The notes beneath the pieces are model-generated. The model was not told where the DNA came from. It saw nothing but the letters and a program-made list of their open reading frames with translations, and did not search any database. A stretch of 64,000 nucleotides of DNA from an uncultured Muribaculaceae bacterium (GTDB lineage: Bacteria > Bacteroidota > Bacteroidia > Bacteroidales > Muribaculaceae), in assembly GCA_902494515.1 (NCBI GenBank), contig CABUTS010000006.1, forward strand, positions 1-64,000, given 5' to 3'. Each line of letters opens with the position of its first letter. The first letter of the stretch is position 1. Made by a program: the position numbers and the translations under genes. This document shows, one piece after another, positions 54,721 through 63,171 of the stretch.

Positions 54721-55587
54721 ATGATGCGCGACCCCGTGACAAACCGCCCCGACTCGTTCGACGGTATCGACAAAATTTTCTCCGCTTCCTACTTTCTGAC
54801 TCCCGGCGAATGTAACCCCGAGCAGCGGATGCCGCTTACCCTTCTGATCAACAGACTGATCGAGGTCGCCACGCTCCACGCCAACCAGGTCGGAATCGGC
54901 TGGGAATACCTCAAACGCGACAACCAGACATGGGTGCTGTCGCGTGTGGCCGTGGAGATGCGCCGTTATCCCGGCGTGAACTCCAACTACCGGATTTCCA
55001 CCTGGATAACATCGATCAACCGCCTGTTTTCGGAGCGCAATTTCGAGATTGCCGACGCCGACACCGGCGAGGTAATCGGCTACGCCCGCACCATCTGGGC
55101 CGTCCTCGACGTCACCACCCGCCAGGCCGGCGACATCTCCCGCATGACCTGGGTCGTGGACCTCATCCCCGACAAGGATTGCCCCATCGCCGCCCCCTCG
55201 CGCCTCCGCCCGGTCACCTCCCCCGCCAACCCCACCCCGGCGAATCCGGATGGACTGTTGTCCGAGCCTGCGGCTCGGACCTCGGAATCCTTCCGTGTTG
55301 CGCACTACCGCTTCCAATACACCGACCTGGACTTCAACCGCCATGTCAACTCCTCGCGCTACATCGAACTGCTGATGAACCAGTGGTCGCTCCCCTTCCA
55401 TGATGCCAACCGCCTGACCCGCTTCGAGATAGCCTACATCCACGAAGCCCGCTACGACGAGGAAGCCACCCTCAGCCTCCTCACCACCCCCATTCCCGAC
55501 ACAGAGCGCTTCGAAACCCGCGCCGAGCTCCTCGACCCCGCCGGCCAGCCGATTCTCCGCTCGCTCCTCCAGTTCTCCCCGCGTTAA
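54721..55587 (+). CDS. Acyl-ACP thioesterase
   Basis: 288 aa, tandem hotdog fold. KIFSASYFLTPGECNPEQR start, N-terminal hotdog with LINRLIEVATLHANQVGIGWEYL, then VLSRVAVEMRRYPGVNSNYR, and the C-terminal hotdog with YRFQYTDLDFNRHVNSSRYIEL containing the catalytic Asn/His. Releases fatty acids from ACP. ATGATG start, so 54721 or 54724. The linker at about 160-195 is Pro/Ala rich. Confidence 0.9.
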   Translation: MMRDPVTNRPDSFDGIDKIFSASYFLTPGECNPEQRMPLTLLINRLIEVATLHANQVGIGWEYLKRDNQTWVLSRVAVEMRRYPGVNSNYRISTWITSINRLFSERNFEIADADTGEVIGYARTIWAVLDVTTRQAGDISRMTWVVDLIPDKDCPIAAPSRLRPVTSPANPTPANPDGLLSEPAARTSESFRVAHYRFQYTDLDFNRHVNSSRYIELLMNQWSLPFHDANRLTRFEIAYIHEARYDEEATLSLLTTPIPDTERFETRAELLDPAGQPILRSLLQFSPR

Positions 55588-55598
55588 TTTTTTTTATA

Positions 55599-55629
55599 TT
55601 GCAAAATTGCGCCGAAATTCGTAATTTTG
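55599..55629 (+). promoter_or_regulatory. menA: Promoter directly upstream of menA
   Basis: TTG (55599-55601), 20 bp, TAATTTTG (55622-55629). The menA ATG at 55635 is only 5 bp beyond the -7 box, so the transcript would be leaderless or nearly so. Confidence 0.75.
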
Positions 55630-55634
55630 CAGTA

Positions 55635-56582
55635 ATGAAAAAAAACAAGAAATCCTCAAAAAATCCGCAGGCAACCGCCAATACGCAGGCTGCCGCCAAA
55701 GGTGCGGTCCACCCCTCGCCGCTGAAGGCGTGGATTGAAGCCATGCGCCTCCGGACTCTCCCGGTGGGAGCTGCGCCCGTGGTCATGGGCGCCGGTCTGG
55801 CGCTGCAAGCCGGTCATTTCCAATGGCTTCCGGCGCTGATATGCCTGCTTTTCGCCGTTACGGCGCAAATCGGCTGCAACTTCGCAAACGAATATTACGA
55901 CTTCAAATCCGGTCTCGACCGCAAAGGCCGCGTAGGCCCGCGCCGCGGCGTCACCGAGGGTGACATCGCCCCCGAAGCGATGCACCGCGCAACCGCCGTC
56001 TGCTTCCTCATCGCCGCCATCATCGGCTGCTCGCTCATTTACTGGGGGGGCTGGTGGATGGTGCCCGTCGGTCTGTTTATCTTCGTCGGCGCGCTGAGCT
56101 ACTCCGCTGGGCCCTTCCCGCTGTCGCGCAACGGCATGGGGGAAATCGCCGTGGTGGTGTTCTTCGGCCTGATTCCGACGTCGCTGACCTTCTATCTTCA
56201 GGCCGGCTACTACTCGCTGGGCGACATGCTGGCGGGACTCGCCATGGGTCTGCTCGTCTCCAACCTACTGATTGTCAACAACTACCGCGACTGCGAAGAG
56301 GATGCCGCCGGCGGCAAGATCACCACCGCGGTGATGTTCGGCCGCACGACCGTGCTCTGGGCATACCTGGTCAACGGCCTGCTGGCCGTGGCGCTCACCA
56401 GCCATCTCTGGATGAAAGCCGGGATGTGGACACTGGTGTTCCCGGCGCTCTACCTTGTGGGACACGTCGCCGTCTGGAGCTACATCCGCCGCAACGACGG
56501 CCCGAAGCTCAACCCAGCCCTCGGCATGACCGCGATGCTGGTGTTCTTCCTCGCGGCTACATTCCTCATCGTAAACATCTGA
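55635..56582 (+). CDS. menA: 1,4-dihydroxy-2-naphthoate octaprenyltransferase
   Basis: 315 aa, from the ATG at 55635 (an in-frame TTG at 55599 is the promoter -33 box and is rejected). UbiA family with about eight helices; first motif NFANEYYDFKSGLD (about 85-98) and second NNYRDCEEDAAGGK (about 215-228) bind Mg-prenyl diphosphate. Makes demethylmenaquinone for the respiratory chain, including cydAB. The first 35 residues are a Lys/Gln/Ala-rich cytoplasmic tail. Confidence 0.94.
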   Translation: MKKNKKSSKNPQATANTQAAAKGAVHPSPLKAWIEAMRLRTLPVGAAPVVMGAGLALQAGHFQWLPALICLLFAVTAQIGCNFANEYYDFKSGLDRKGRVGPRRGVTEGDIAPEAMHRATAVCFLIAAIIGCSLIYWGGWWMVPVGLFIFVGALSYSAGPFPLSRNGMGEIAVVVFFGLIPTSLTFYLQAGYYSLGDMLAGLAMGLLVSNLLIVNNYRDCEEDAAGGKITTAVMFGRTTVLWAYLVNGLLAVALTSHLWMKAGMWTLVFPALYLVGHVAVWSYIRRNDGPKLNPALGMTAMLVFFLAATFLIVNI

Positions 56583-56622
56583 TTTATAGCTCAAACGCCA
56601 CCCGGCCCAATCCGCTCCCACC

Positions 56623-57720
56623 GTGCAACTCAATCGGCTCGCAATCACTAATTTCAAGAATATCCCGGAGGCTCAGCTCGAGTTTTCGCCGAAGGTCAAC
56701 TGTTTCCTGGGCAACAACGGCATGGGGAAAAGCAACCTTCTCGACGCGATTTACTACCTGAGTTTCTGCCGCAGTTTTTCGGGACTTCCCGATGCCAGGC
56801 TGCTGCGCAACGGCGAGCCATTCGCCACTGTCCGGGGCAATTACGAGCGCCGCGGCATCGACGAGGAGCTGCTCCTCGGCCTCCGCGAAGGGCACCGCAA
56901 GAGCTTCCGCCGCGGCGGCAAGGAATACACGCGCCTGAGCACCCATATCGGCGCCTTCCCCTTAGTGCTCGCCTCCCCGGCCGACTCCGACCTCATCAAC
57001 GGCACCGGCGAGGAGCGCCGCCGCCTCATGGACATGGTCATCTCGCAGGCCGACCCGGTATACCTCGACCACCTCATCCGCTACAACCGCGCCCTGCAGC
57101 AGCGCAACAAGATGCTCCGCGACCATATCGCCGACCCGAACCTATACCTGGCGGTAGAGCTCTCCATGGAGCCTTCGGCGCTCTATATCACCAGCAAACG
57201 CTCCGAATGGGCCGTCGAGCTCTCAGGAATTTTCGCCAAGCGCTACGCCGCCATCGCCGCCGACACGGAGGTCCCGGCAATCGCCCTCCAGAGCCATCTC
57301 GCCGAAGAACCCGCCGGCCTCGGAGTGCTCCTCGACCGCAACCGCCGCCGCGACGAGGCCCTCGGCTACACCTCCGTAGGCCCGCACCGCGATGACCTCG
57401 ACCTGCAGCTCAACGGCATGCCCGTGCGCCGCGTCGCCTCGCAGGGGCAGTGCAAGACCTACACCATCGCCCTGCGTCTGGCGCAGTATGAATTTCTCGA
57501 GGAATCCTCCGGGATGAAACCCCTGCTGCTGCTCGACGACATCTTCGACCGCCTCGACGCCGAGCGAGTCGAAAAGCTCATCGACGTGGTCGCCTCACCC
57601 GGTTTCGGCCAGATTTTCATCACCGACACCAACCGCACCCACCTCGACCAGATTATCTCCCTCCAAAGCTCCTCCCACTCCTCCTGGCAGGTCACCTCCG
57701 GCTCCTTCACCCCCCTCTAA
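56623..57720 (+). CDS. recF: DNA replication and repair protein RecF
   Basis: 365 aa from a GTG at 56623. Walker A GNNGMGKSNLLDAIYYLSFC at about 31-50, and the ABC-type signature plus Walker B near the end (LLLLDDIFDRLDAERVEKL at about 302). Loads RecA at gaps. Complete. Followed 20 bp later by DUF721, a common pairing. Confidence 0.95.
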   Translation: MQLNRLAITNFKNIPEAQLEFSPKVNCFLGNNGMGKSNLLDAIYYLSFCRSFSGLPDARLLRNGEPFATVRGNYERRGIDEELLLGLREGHRKSFRRGGKEYTRLSTHIGAFPLVLASPADSDLINGTGEERRRLMDMVISQADPVYLDHLIRYNRALQQRNKMLRDHIADPNLYLAVELSMEPSALYITSKRSEWAVELSGIFAKRYAAIAADTEVPAIALQSHLAEEPAGLGVLLDRNRRRDEALGYTSVGPHRDDLDLQLNGMPVRRVASQGQCKTYTIALRLAQYEFLEESSGMKPLLLLDDIFDRLDAERVEKLIDVVASPGFGQIFITDTNRTHLDQIISLQSSSHSSWQVTSGSFTPL

Positions 57721-57740
57721 TCCCACCCCTCTCCCCGAAA

Positions 57741-58031
57741 ATGCAGCGCACCGACCCACTTTCAATCCGGCAGATCATAGACCGCGTAATGGACACCTCG
57801 GCCCGCAAGGACGAGATGCTCGCCATGCGTGCCGCCTACCTCTGGGGCGACCTCGTCGGCCCGGGAGTCAACGCCATGACCCTCAAGCGCTACGTGCGCG
57901 ACGGTGTGCTTCACGTCACCCTCTCCTCCGCCCCCCTCAAGAGCGAGCTCTCATTCCGCCGCGAATCCCTGATTGCCCGCATCAACGAAATCCTCGGCCG
58001 CCCCGTAATCCGCGAAATCCGATTCCACTGA
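57741..58031 (+). CDS. DUF721/DciA-like protein
   Basis: 96 aa. RTDPLSIRQIIDRVMD start and YLWGDLVGPGVNAMTLKRYV with LHVTLSSAPLKSELSF match DUF721, small KH-like proteins. DciA relatives load replicative helicase. The pairing with recF supports a DNA-metabolism role. Cytoplasmic. Confidence 0.88.
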   Translation: MQRTDPLSIRQIIDRVMDTSARKDEMLAMRAAYLWGDLVGPGVNAMTLKRYVRDGVLHVTLSSAPLKSELSFRRESLIARINEILGRPVIREIRFH

Positions 58032-58104
58032 GCCCCCCTTCAATTCCACTGAGGTCCCCCCCTCAATTCTATTGAAGTCAACTCCTTCAAAAACAACACC
58101 TTTC
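58032..58104. other. Short intergenic repeat-like segment
   Basis: TTCAATTCCACTGAGG(T), TCAATTCTATTGAAG and similar units recur from 58039 to 58080. An in-frame TTG at 58072 would extend the next gene, but the ATG at 58105 is preferred. Confidence 0.4.
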
Positions 58105-58575
58105 ATGACAGATATTCCCCCCTGCAAAAATCCTAAAGTTCCGGCCCCCGCGGTTCCGTTTCACCACCGCCTCGACATTCAGCAGCGCTTCAACGACATC
58201 GACATGTTCGGCCACGTAAACAACGGCGCCTACCTCCAGATGTTCGACCTCGGCAAAGTCCGGTACTTCAACACCGTGATGGGCGGCGACATCGACTGGC
58301 ACAAAGCCACCGTGGTGGTCGTCAACATCAACGTCTCCTTCCACTCACCGGCCTATTTCGAGGAACCGCTGGCAGTCCTGACCGCCGTCAGCCGCATCTC
58401 CACCCACAGCTTCATCCTCGAGCAGCGCATCGTCAACCCCGAAACCGGCGATGTGAAATCCACCGCCCAGACCGTCATGGCCGGCTTCGACCCCACCACC
58501 GCCACCGGCCTCGAACTCCCCGCCGTGTGGGTCGATTCCCTGAACAAATTCGAGAACCCCGCTGAAAATTTTTGA
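58105..58575 (+). CDS. 4HBT-type hotdog acyl-CoA thioesterase
   Basis: 156 aa. QRFNDIDMFGHVNNGAYLQMFDLG (about 26-49) is the 4-hydroxybenzoyl-CoA thioesterase-like signature with catalytic Asp, then YFNTV and VVNINVSFHSPAYFEEPL. Cytoplasmic; likely hydrolyses acyl- or aroyl-CoA. The substrate is not evident; menA nearby makes a DHNA-CoA thioesterase possible (inference). Its stop codon lies in the ribH promoter. Confidence 0.88.
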   Translation: MTDIPPCKNPKVPAPAVPFHHRLDIQQRFNDIDMFGHVNNGAYLQMFDLGKVRYFNTVMGGDIDWHKATVVVVNINVSFHSPAYFEEPLAVLTAVSRISTHSFILEQRIVNPETGDVKSTAQTVMAGFDPTTATGLELPAVWVDSLNKFENPAENF

Positions 58576-58601
58576 AAATTCAGCAGAAAAAGCTAACTTT
58601 G
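58572..58601 (+). promoter_or_regulatory. ribH: Promoter of ribH
   Basis: TTG (58572-58574), 19 bp, TAACTTTG (58594-58601). The -33 TTG overlaps the TGA stop (58573-58575) of the preceding gene. Leader about 16-20 nt. Confidence 0.8.
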
Positions 58602-58623
58602 TAGTTGCTAACGAAATAAAATC

Positions 58624-59115
58624 ATGTCTACTGCAACCCCCGGAGCGGCTCCCAAAGAGAAGCTCCCCAAAATAGAGAACCTGCGTGTGGCCATCGTGGC
58701 CGCAAAATGGAACGCTCACATCACCGATGCCCTCACTCAGGGCGCCCTCGACGTCTTCAAGGCCGAAGGTTACCCCAAGGAGAACATCGACGTATTCCAT
58801 GTGCCCGGCACCGTGGAACTGACCTTCGCCGCCTCCCAGCTGATCGAGGCGTCGCTCTACGACGCCGTGATCGTGTTCGGCTGCGTCATCCGCGGCGGCA
58901 CACCCCACTTCGACTACGTATGCCAGAGCGTAACCCAGGGAATCACGGCCCTGAACGCCGACTGCGACACCCCGGTGATTTTCGGTGTGCTGACCGTCGA
59001 CAAGGAGCAGGACGCCATTGACCGCGCCGGCGGATGCCTCGGCAACAAAGGCAGCGAAGCGGCCGAAGCAGCCATCATGATGGTCGACTTCAAAGATCAG
59101 GTAAGCAAGCTGTAA
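58624..59115 (+). CDS. ribH: 6,7-dimethyl-8-ribityllumazine synthase
   Basis: 163 aa. VAAKWNAHITDALTQGALD, VPGTVELTFAASQL, VIRGGTPHFDYVCQSVTQGI (catalytic His) and FGVLTVDKEQDAIDRAGG follow the family order. Penultimate riboflavin step; forms pentamers or capsids. Own promoter; 2 bp before the next gene. Confidence 0.96.
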   Translation: MSTATPGAAPKEKLPKIENLRVAIVAAKWNAHITDALTQGALDVFKAEGYPKENIDVFHVPGTVELTFAASQLIEASLYDAVIVFGCVIRGGTPHFDYVCQSVTQGITALNADCDTPVIFGVLTVDKEQDAIDRAGGCLGNKGSEAAEAAIMMVDFKDQVSKL

Positions 59116-59117
59116 TC

Positions 59118-59822
59118 ATGGCCGCGCTTTATCTGTTTCCCGTTCCCCTCGACAACGACATCCCCGCCGAGCAGTGTCTCCCGGCTTACAACACCGAGTT
59201 GCTGCGCGGTATCCGCTATTTCGTGGTCGAGAACCTGCGTTCGGCGCGCCGCTTTCTCAAAAAATGCGACCGCAACATCGACATCAACTCCCTGCATTTC
59301 ACCGAGTTGAGCGAGCATACAAAGCCCGAGGAGGTTCCGGCGATGCTGGAACCTCTGAAATCCGGCGAATCAATCGGAATTATCTCCGAGGCAGGTTGTC
59401 CGGCGGTTGCCGACCCCGGGGCCGACCTGGTGACCGCAGCGCAGGCTAAAGGATACAAGGTTGTACCCTTGGTGGGGCCGTCGAGCATACTTATGGCGCT
59501 GATGGCCAGCGGGTTCAACGGTCAGAGCTTCGCTTTCAGCGGCTATCTGCCCATCGCTCCCGCCCAGCGTTCCGCGCGGCTGAAAGAGATGGAGCGCCGC
59601 ATCCGCCGCGAGCGGCAGACGCAGATTTTCATCGAGACCCCATACCGCAACAACCGGCTGATTGCCGAACTGGCCTCCTCGCTCCCCTCCGATCTCCTCC
59701 TATGCGTGGCTTCCGACATCACAGGCGAACGCGAGTCGATCGTCACTCGTCCGCTATCCGTCTGGTCCAAAGCCAATTACAACTACGATAAGATTCCAAC
59801 CATCTTCCTCCTCTTCAGTTAA
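59118..59822 (+). CDS. RsmI-like SAM-dependent methyltransferase (tetrapyrrole methylase fold)
   Basis: 234 aa from the ATG at 59118. SGESIGIISEAGCPAVADPGADLV (about 72-95) and VPLVGPSSILMALMASGFNG (about 108-128) match the RsmI/YraL family (16S rRNA C1402 2'-O-methyltransferase). The N-terminus is shorter (no GTLYVVATPIGN) and the C-terminus ends early, so this is a shorter Bacteroidota-specific paralog whose rRNA target is not certain. It ends just before an MBL gene. Confidence 0.82.
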   Translation: MAALYLFPVPLDNDIPAEQCLPAYNTELLRGIRYFVVENLRSARRFLKKCDRNIDINSLHFTELSEHTKPEEVPAMLEPLKSGESIGIISEAGCPAVADPGADLVTAAQAKGYKVVPLVGPSSILMALMASGFNGQSFAFSGYLPIAPAQRSARLKEMERRIRRERQTQIFIETPYRNNRLIAELASSLPSDLLLCVASDITGERESIVTRPLSVWSKANYNYDKIPTIFLLFS

Positions 59823-59884
59823 CCCCAAGTTCCACCAACCCGTCAGTCCCCTCCGACAGAGCTCCGCAAGAAACCTTTCAGGCA

Positions 59885-60937
59885 ATGGCCCGCTACAAGA
59901 AACCATCTCCGAACAACTACAATATCCCCGGCCTGTTCGACGACCTGGAACCAGCAAACCTGTTCCCGGAAGCCGAGCCACTGCCGATACATCCGGTTGT
60001 GGAACGTGCGGCCAGGAAGTCACGCGGCAGCAAGCGCGAGGAGCCTCTGTTCACCGGCGACGATCTGACGCCGCTCGAGATTTCCCCGGCCATCGACCAC
60101 CTCGATTTCATCTCGTTCGGTTCCGGAAGTTCGGGCAACTGCGCCTACATCGGAAACGGCGAGGAAGGTTTCCTGATCGACGCCGGAGTCGAAGCCGACA
60201 CGGTCATCGATGAACTTAAGCGTCACGGAATCAAGATGGAATCGGTCAAGGGTATCATCCTGACCCACGACCATTCGGACCACGTCAGATATGTTTACAC
60301 GCTGGTGCGCAAGCGGTTGCACATGAGCGTATACTGCACCCCGCGCGTGCTCAACGGCATGCTGCGCCGCCACAATATCTCCAACCGGATCAAGGATTAC
60401 CACCGCGCAATCTACAAGGAGCACCCCTTCAGGATCGGACCGTTCACCATCACGGCCTTCGAGGTGATGCACGACGGCACGGACAACGCCGGGTTCATCG
60501 TCTCCTTCGGCAACCGCAACATGGTGATTGCCACCGACTTGGGCTGCATCTCGGAGCGCGCGGACTTCTACATGCGTCAGGCCGATTTCCTGATGCTCGA
60601 GGCCAATTACGACGACAAGATGCTCACCGAGGGGACCTACCCGGAGTATCTCAAGGCCCGGATCCGCTCGGACAACGGCCACCTCGGCAACCACGTCACC
60701 GCGGAGTATCTCGGACGCATATATTCGCCGCGACTAAAGGCTATTTTCCTTTGCCACCTGAGCAAGGACAACAATACCCCGCAGCTTGCCCTGCAGGCTG
60801 TGGAACAGGCACTTACAGCGGCCGGCGCCACTGTCGGAGACTTCTCCAACACCCCCTACGCACGTCTGGCGTCGGTGCAGCTGATGGCACTCCCCCGCTT
60901 CGAATCCACCCATCTCATCCCCTTGCATCTAAAATAA
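59885..60937 (+). CDS. MBL-fold metallo-hydrolase, YycJ/WalJ type
   Basis: 350 aa. An N-terminal extension of about 70 residues (low complexity) precedes FISFGSGSSGNCAYIG (about 75) and ILTHDHSDHV (HxHxDH, about 122), the zinc site, then FEVMHDGTDNAGFIV and LCHLSKDNN. YycJ-type enzymes are 5'-3' exonucleases in DNA repair. Cytoplasmic. Starts 62 bp after the methyltransferase. Confidence 0.9.
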   Translation: MARYKKPSPNNYNIPGLFDDLEPANLFPEAEPLPIHPVVERAARKSRGSKREEPLFTGDDLTPLEISPAIDHLDFISFGSGSSGNCAYIGNGEEGFLIDAGVEADTVIDELKRHGIKMESVKGIILTHDHSDHVRYVYTLVRKRLHMSVYCTPRVLNGMLRRHNISNRIKDYHRAIYKEHPFRIGPFTITAFEVMHDGTDNAGFIVSFGNRNMVIATDLGCISERADFYMRQADFLMLEANYDDKMLTEGTYPEYLKARIRSDNGHLGNHVTAEYLGRIYSPRLKAIFLCHLSKDNNTPQLALQAVEQALTAAGATVGDFSNTPYARLASVQLMALPRFESTHLIPLHLK

Positions 60938-60945
60938 CCGTTCCA

Positions 60946-61872
60946 ATGAAAAAATATTTTGCTGTTTTTGCAGCCATCTTACTGGCTTTCAGCGCATTTG
61001 CCGCCGAGCCCACCTTCAATATCGCAACTTATAACCTCCGAAACGACAACAATACCGAGGATGCTGAGGCCGGCAACGGCTGGCAGACCCGTGAGCCGGT
61101 AATCGCCAAGCTGATCCGTTTCCATCAGTTCGACATTTTCGGCACACAGGAGGGTTTCAGGCATCAGCTCGACCAACTGCGCGACTCGCTCCCCGGCTAT
61201 GCTTATATCGGCGTCGGCCGCGATGACGGCAAAGAGGCAGGCGAGCACTCCGCAATCTTCTATAACACAAACGTTTTCGATGTCGTGGACCACGGCGATT
61301 TCTGGCTGTCGGAGCATCCCGACAAGCCCGGTCTGGGCTGGGACGCTGTCTGCGTACGCATCTGCACCTGGGGCCATTTCCGCCACAAACCTTCGGGCCG
61401 CGAGTTCCTCTATTTCAACCTCCACATGGACCACGTCGGCACCGTAGCCCGCGCCGAATCGGCCCGTCTTATCCGCAAGAAAATCAAGGAGTTCGGCTCG
61501 GACCTCCCCACATTCCTTTCCGGCGACTTCAACGTGGACCAGACCTCCGATTCCTACGCCTGCGTGCTTGAGGACGGCACATTCCGCGACTCCTTCGACG
61601 TCGCCGACGTGAAATTCGCGCCCAACGGCACCTACAATGCCTTCCGCACCGACGGCTTCACCCCCTCGCGAATCGACCACATTTTCATCACCCCCGGCAT
61701 CAAAGTCAGCCGCTACGGCGTCCTGACCGACACCTACCGCACCATCGAAGGAACCGCTGAAGCCGTAGACGCCGGCGCAGCTCCTAAAGAGCTGGAAATG
61801 ACCAAAGTAACACCCCGCACCCCCTCCGACCACTTCCCCGTCCTCATCACCGCCACCCTCCCCACCAACTAA
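60946..61872 (+). CDS. Secreted endonuclease/exonuclease/phosphatase family protein
   Basis: 308 aa from the ATG at 60946 (signal peptide KKYFAVFAAILLAFSAFAAE). EEP fold: IATYNLRNDN, GTQEGFRHQL, YFNLHMDHVG, LSGDFNVDQT, SRIDHIFIT, PSDHFPVLITA; the GDFN and SDH parts are the catalytic site. Could cleave DNA, RNA, or phosphoesters outside the cytoplasm. Start is 8 bp after the MBL gene. Terminator follows. Confidence 0.9.
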   Translation: MKKYFAVFAAILLAFSAFAAEPTFNIATYNLRNDNNTEDAEAGNGWQTREPVIAKLIRFHQFDIFGTQEGFRHQLDQLRDSLPGYAYIGVGRDDGKEAGEHSAIFYNTNVFDVVDHGDFWLSEHPDKPGLGWDAVCVRICTWGHFRHKPSGREFLYFNLHMDHVGTVARAESARLIRKKIKEFGSDLPTFLSGDFNVDQTSDSYACVLEDGTFRDSFDVADVKFAPNGTYNAFRTDGFTPSRIDHIFITPGIKVSRYGVLTDTYRTIEGTAEAVDAGAAPKELEMTKVTPRTPSDHFPVLITATLPTN

Positions 61873-61909
61873 CCCCGGGAAAAACCACAAAGGAATTTGC
61901 ATATTACAA

Positions 61910-61950
61910 CGAACGGACGTCTCTCCACGAGCACGTCCGTTCGCCGTTAT
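61910..61950 (+). terminator. Hairpin after the EEP gene
   Basis: CGAACGGACGT (61910-61920) and ACGTCCGTTCG (61933-61943) form an 11-bp stem; CCGTTATTT follows. Confidence 0.75.
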
Positions 61951-61985
61951 TTATGCTAAGTTTTTACTCTGAGGTAAGTTCTGAG

Positions 61986-62222
61986 TCAGTCAATCACAAC
62001 CCATTGGCCTGCCGACCGACCGCCTTCGCGCTTAAGCAGCCCCAACCCCTTGAGTTTCTTTATTCGCTCATAGATGGCACTTCGTTTTATGCCGAGGAAT
62101 TTCTCCATATCTTCATACGTTATGGAGGCATTGCTTCTCATAAAAGTTAGTACCTGCTGCAGCAATTCCGGAATTTCTTTTATCGGTTGTTCAGACTCTT
62201 TCCTTGGCCTTTTATCGGTCTT
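61986..62222 (-). pseudogene. Winged-helix C-terminal relic of an ATP-binding/AlbA-type regulator
   Basis: An open minus frame without a proper start reads EIPELLQQVLTFMRSNASIT, then YEDMEKFLGIKRSAIYERIK, then LKRE...GQWVVID and TGA at 61986. It is a winged-helix HTH like the C-terminus of RecG-like or AlbA_2 ATP-binding proteins. The rest of the gene is absent. AT-rich. The stretch 62223-62365 has nothing I can support. Confidence 0.55.
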
Positions 62223-62365
62223 TCAACATCATCCGATGGCTGAAATGCGACCCACTAAATTTGTGGCACACTGTATCACATTTTATGCTGTGATTTTCTC
62301 TGCAAATAAGAACTCACTGAATTTAAGGGAGTTACAATTATTGTAATTTACGATGAATAATAAAA

Positions 62366-62590
62366 TCAAGCATAATAAGGGACATACGTCGAGAACTTCT
62401 TCGAAACGCTTTCTTCATCAGCGGGCTTGATAAGCTTTTCCTCAACAGCATCAGCGAGTATCCTTGAAGCAATAGACGATTGATTCTTATTCAGACCGAA
62501 GCGGTCGCGAATAGACTGATTGTTGATAGCAACGTTATCTTCAAACATGAGGCAAGCATGTTGGTAACAGATGAAACCTGTAACAAACTT
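62366..62590 (-). pseudogene. C-terminal relic of an AlbA_2/ATP-binding HTH protein
   Basis: The minus frame opens after a stop at 62591 and reads VTGFICYQHACLMFEDN, INNQSIRDRFGLNKNQSSIA, LADAVEEKLIKPADEESVSK, then YVPYYA and stop. The CYQHACL, RERFG-like and YxPxYA-end motifs are familiar from putative AlbA_2-domain transcriptional regulators. Only about 75 C-terminal residues remain. Second relic in a row, so this is a graveyard next to folK. Confidence 0.55.
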
Positions 62591-63160
62591 TCAGAGCCAG
62601 GAGAGGGGGAAGGTGGGGTGGAGTTCGAGGAGGGGGATGAGGACGAAGTCGCGCAGGTGGGCGCGGGGGTGAGGTAAAATTAGCTCAGGGGTGTTGAGCC
62701 GTATGAAGTCTCCGGTCGATAAAAGATAATCAAAGTGGGATGTGGAGGGAGGCAGGGAAGTGGAGGGAGGTAGGGAAATAGAGGGTGGCAGGGAAGTGGA
62801 GGGAAGCAGGGATGTGGAGGAAGGCAGGGATGGGGAGGGAAAGCGGAGGGCGAAGATGAGGTCGAGGTCGAGGAGGCGGTCGCGGTAGGTGCCATCGGGG
62901 TTGCGGTGGGAGGCAGGGGAGATTTCGCGTTCAATCCGTTGGATTTCAGCGAGGAATGGCAGGGGAGAGAGAGAGGAATATACGTCGACGGCAAGGTTGG
63001 TGAAGCGGTTCGGGGAGTCGAAGCCCCAGGGATCGCTTTCCACGAAGGATGAGCGTCGCAGGGGCAATTCCGTGATACCGGAAAGAGCAGCGACAGCGCG
63101 CTCCATTGCGGAGCGGCTGTCGCCGATATTCGATCCTATGTTTATATTATACAGAAACAC
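62591..63160 (-). CDS. folK: 6-hydroxymethyl-dihydropterin diphosphokinase with tandem-repeat insertion
   Basis: 189 aa. NINIGSNIGDSRSAMERAV, SSFVESDPWGF and NPDGTYRDRLLDLDLIFAL (about 91-109) are FolK motifs; substrate end is TPELILPHPRAHLRDFVLIPL. Between DLDLIF and TPELI, about 30 residues of S-L-P-P-S-T type repeats (18-bp DNA unit, five to six copies) are inserted where normal FolK has a short loop. Transfers pyrophosphate in folate synthesis. Frame is intact, so it may still work. It starts 11 bp after infB ends. Confidence 0.88.
   Translation of the reverse strand: MFLYNINIGSNIGDSRSAMERAVAALSGITELPLRRSSFVESDPWGFDSPNRFTNLAVDVYSSLSPLPFLAEIQRIEREISPASHRNPDGTYRDRLLDLDLIFALRFPSPSLPSSTSLLPSTSLPPSISLPPSTSLPPSTSHFDYLLSTGDFIRLNTPELILPHPRAHLRDFVLIPLLELHPTFPLSWL
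62739..62850. repeat. 18-bp tandem repeat inside folK
   Basis: Units of the form GGAGGGAGGCAGGGAAGT (plus strand), five to six imperfect copies. As a multiple of three, copy-number change keeps the frame. Confidence 0.9.
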
Positions 63161-63171
63161 AGGGAATTAGA

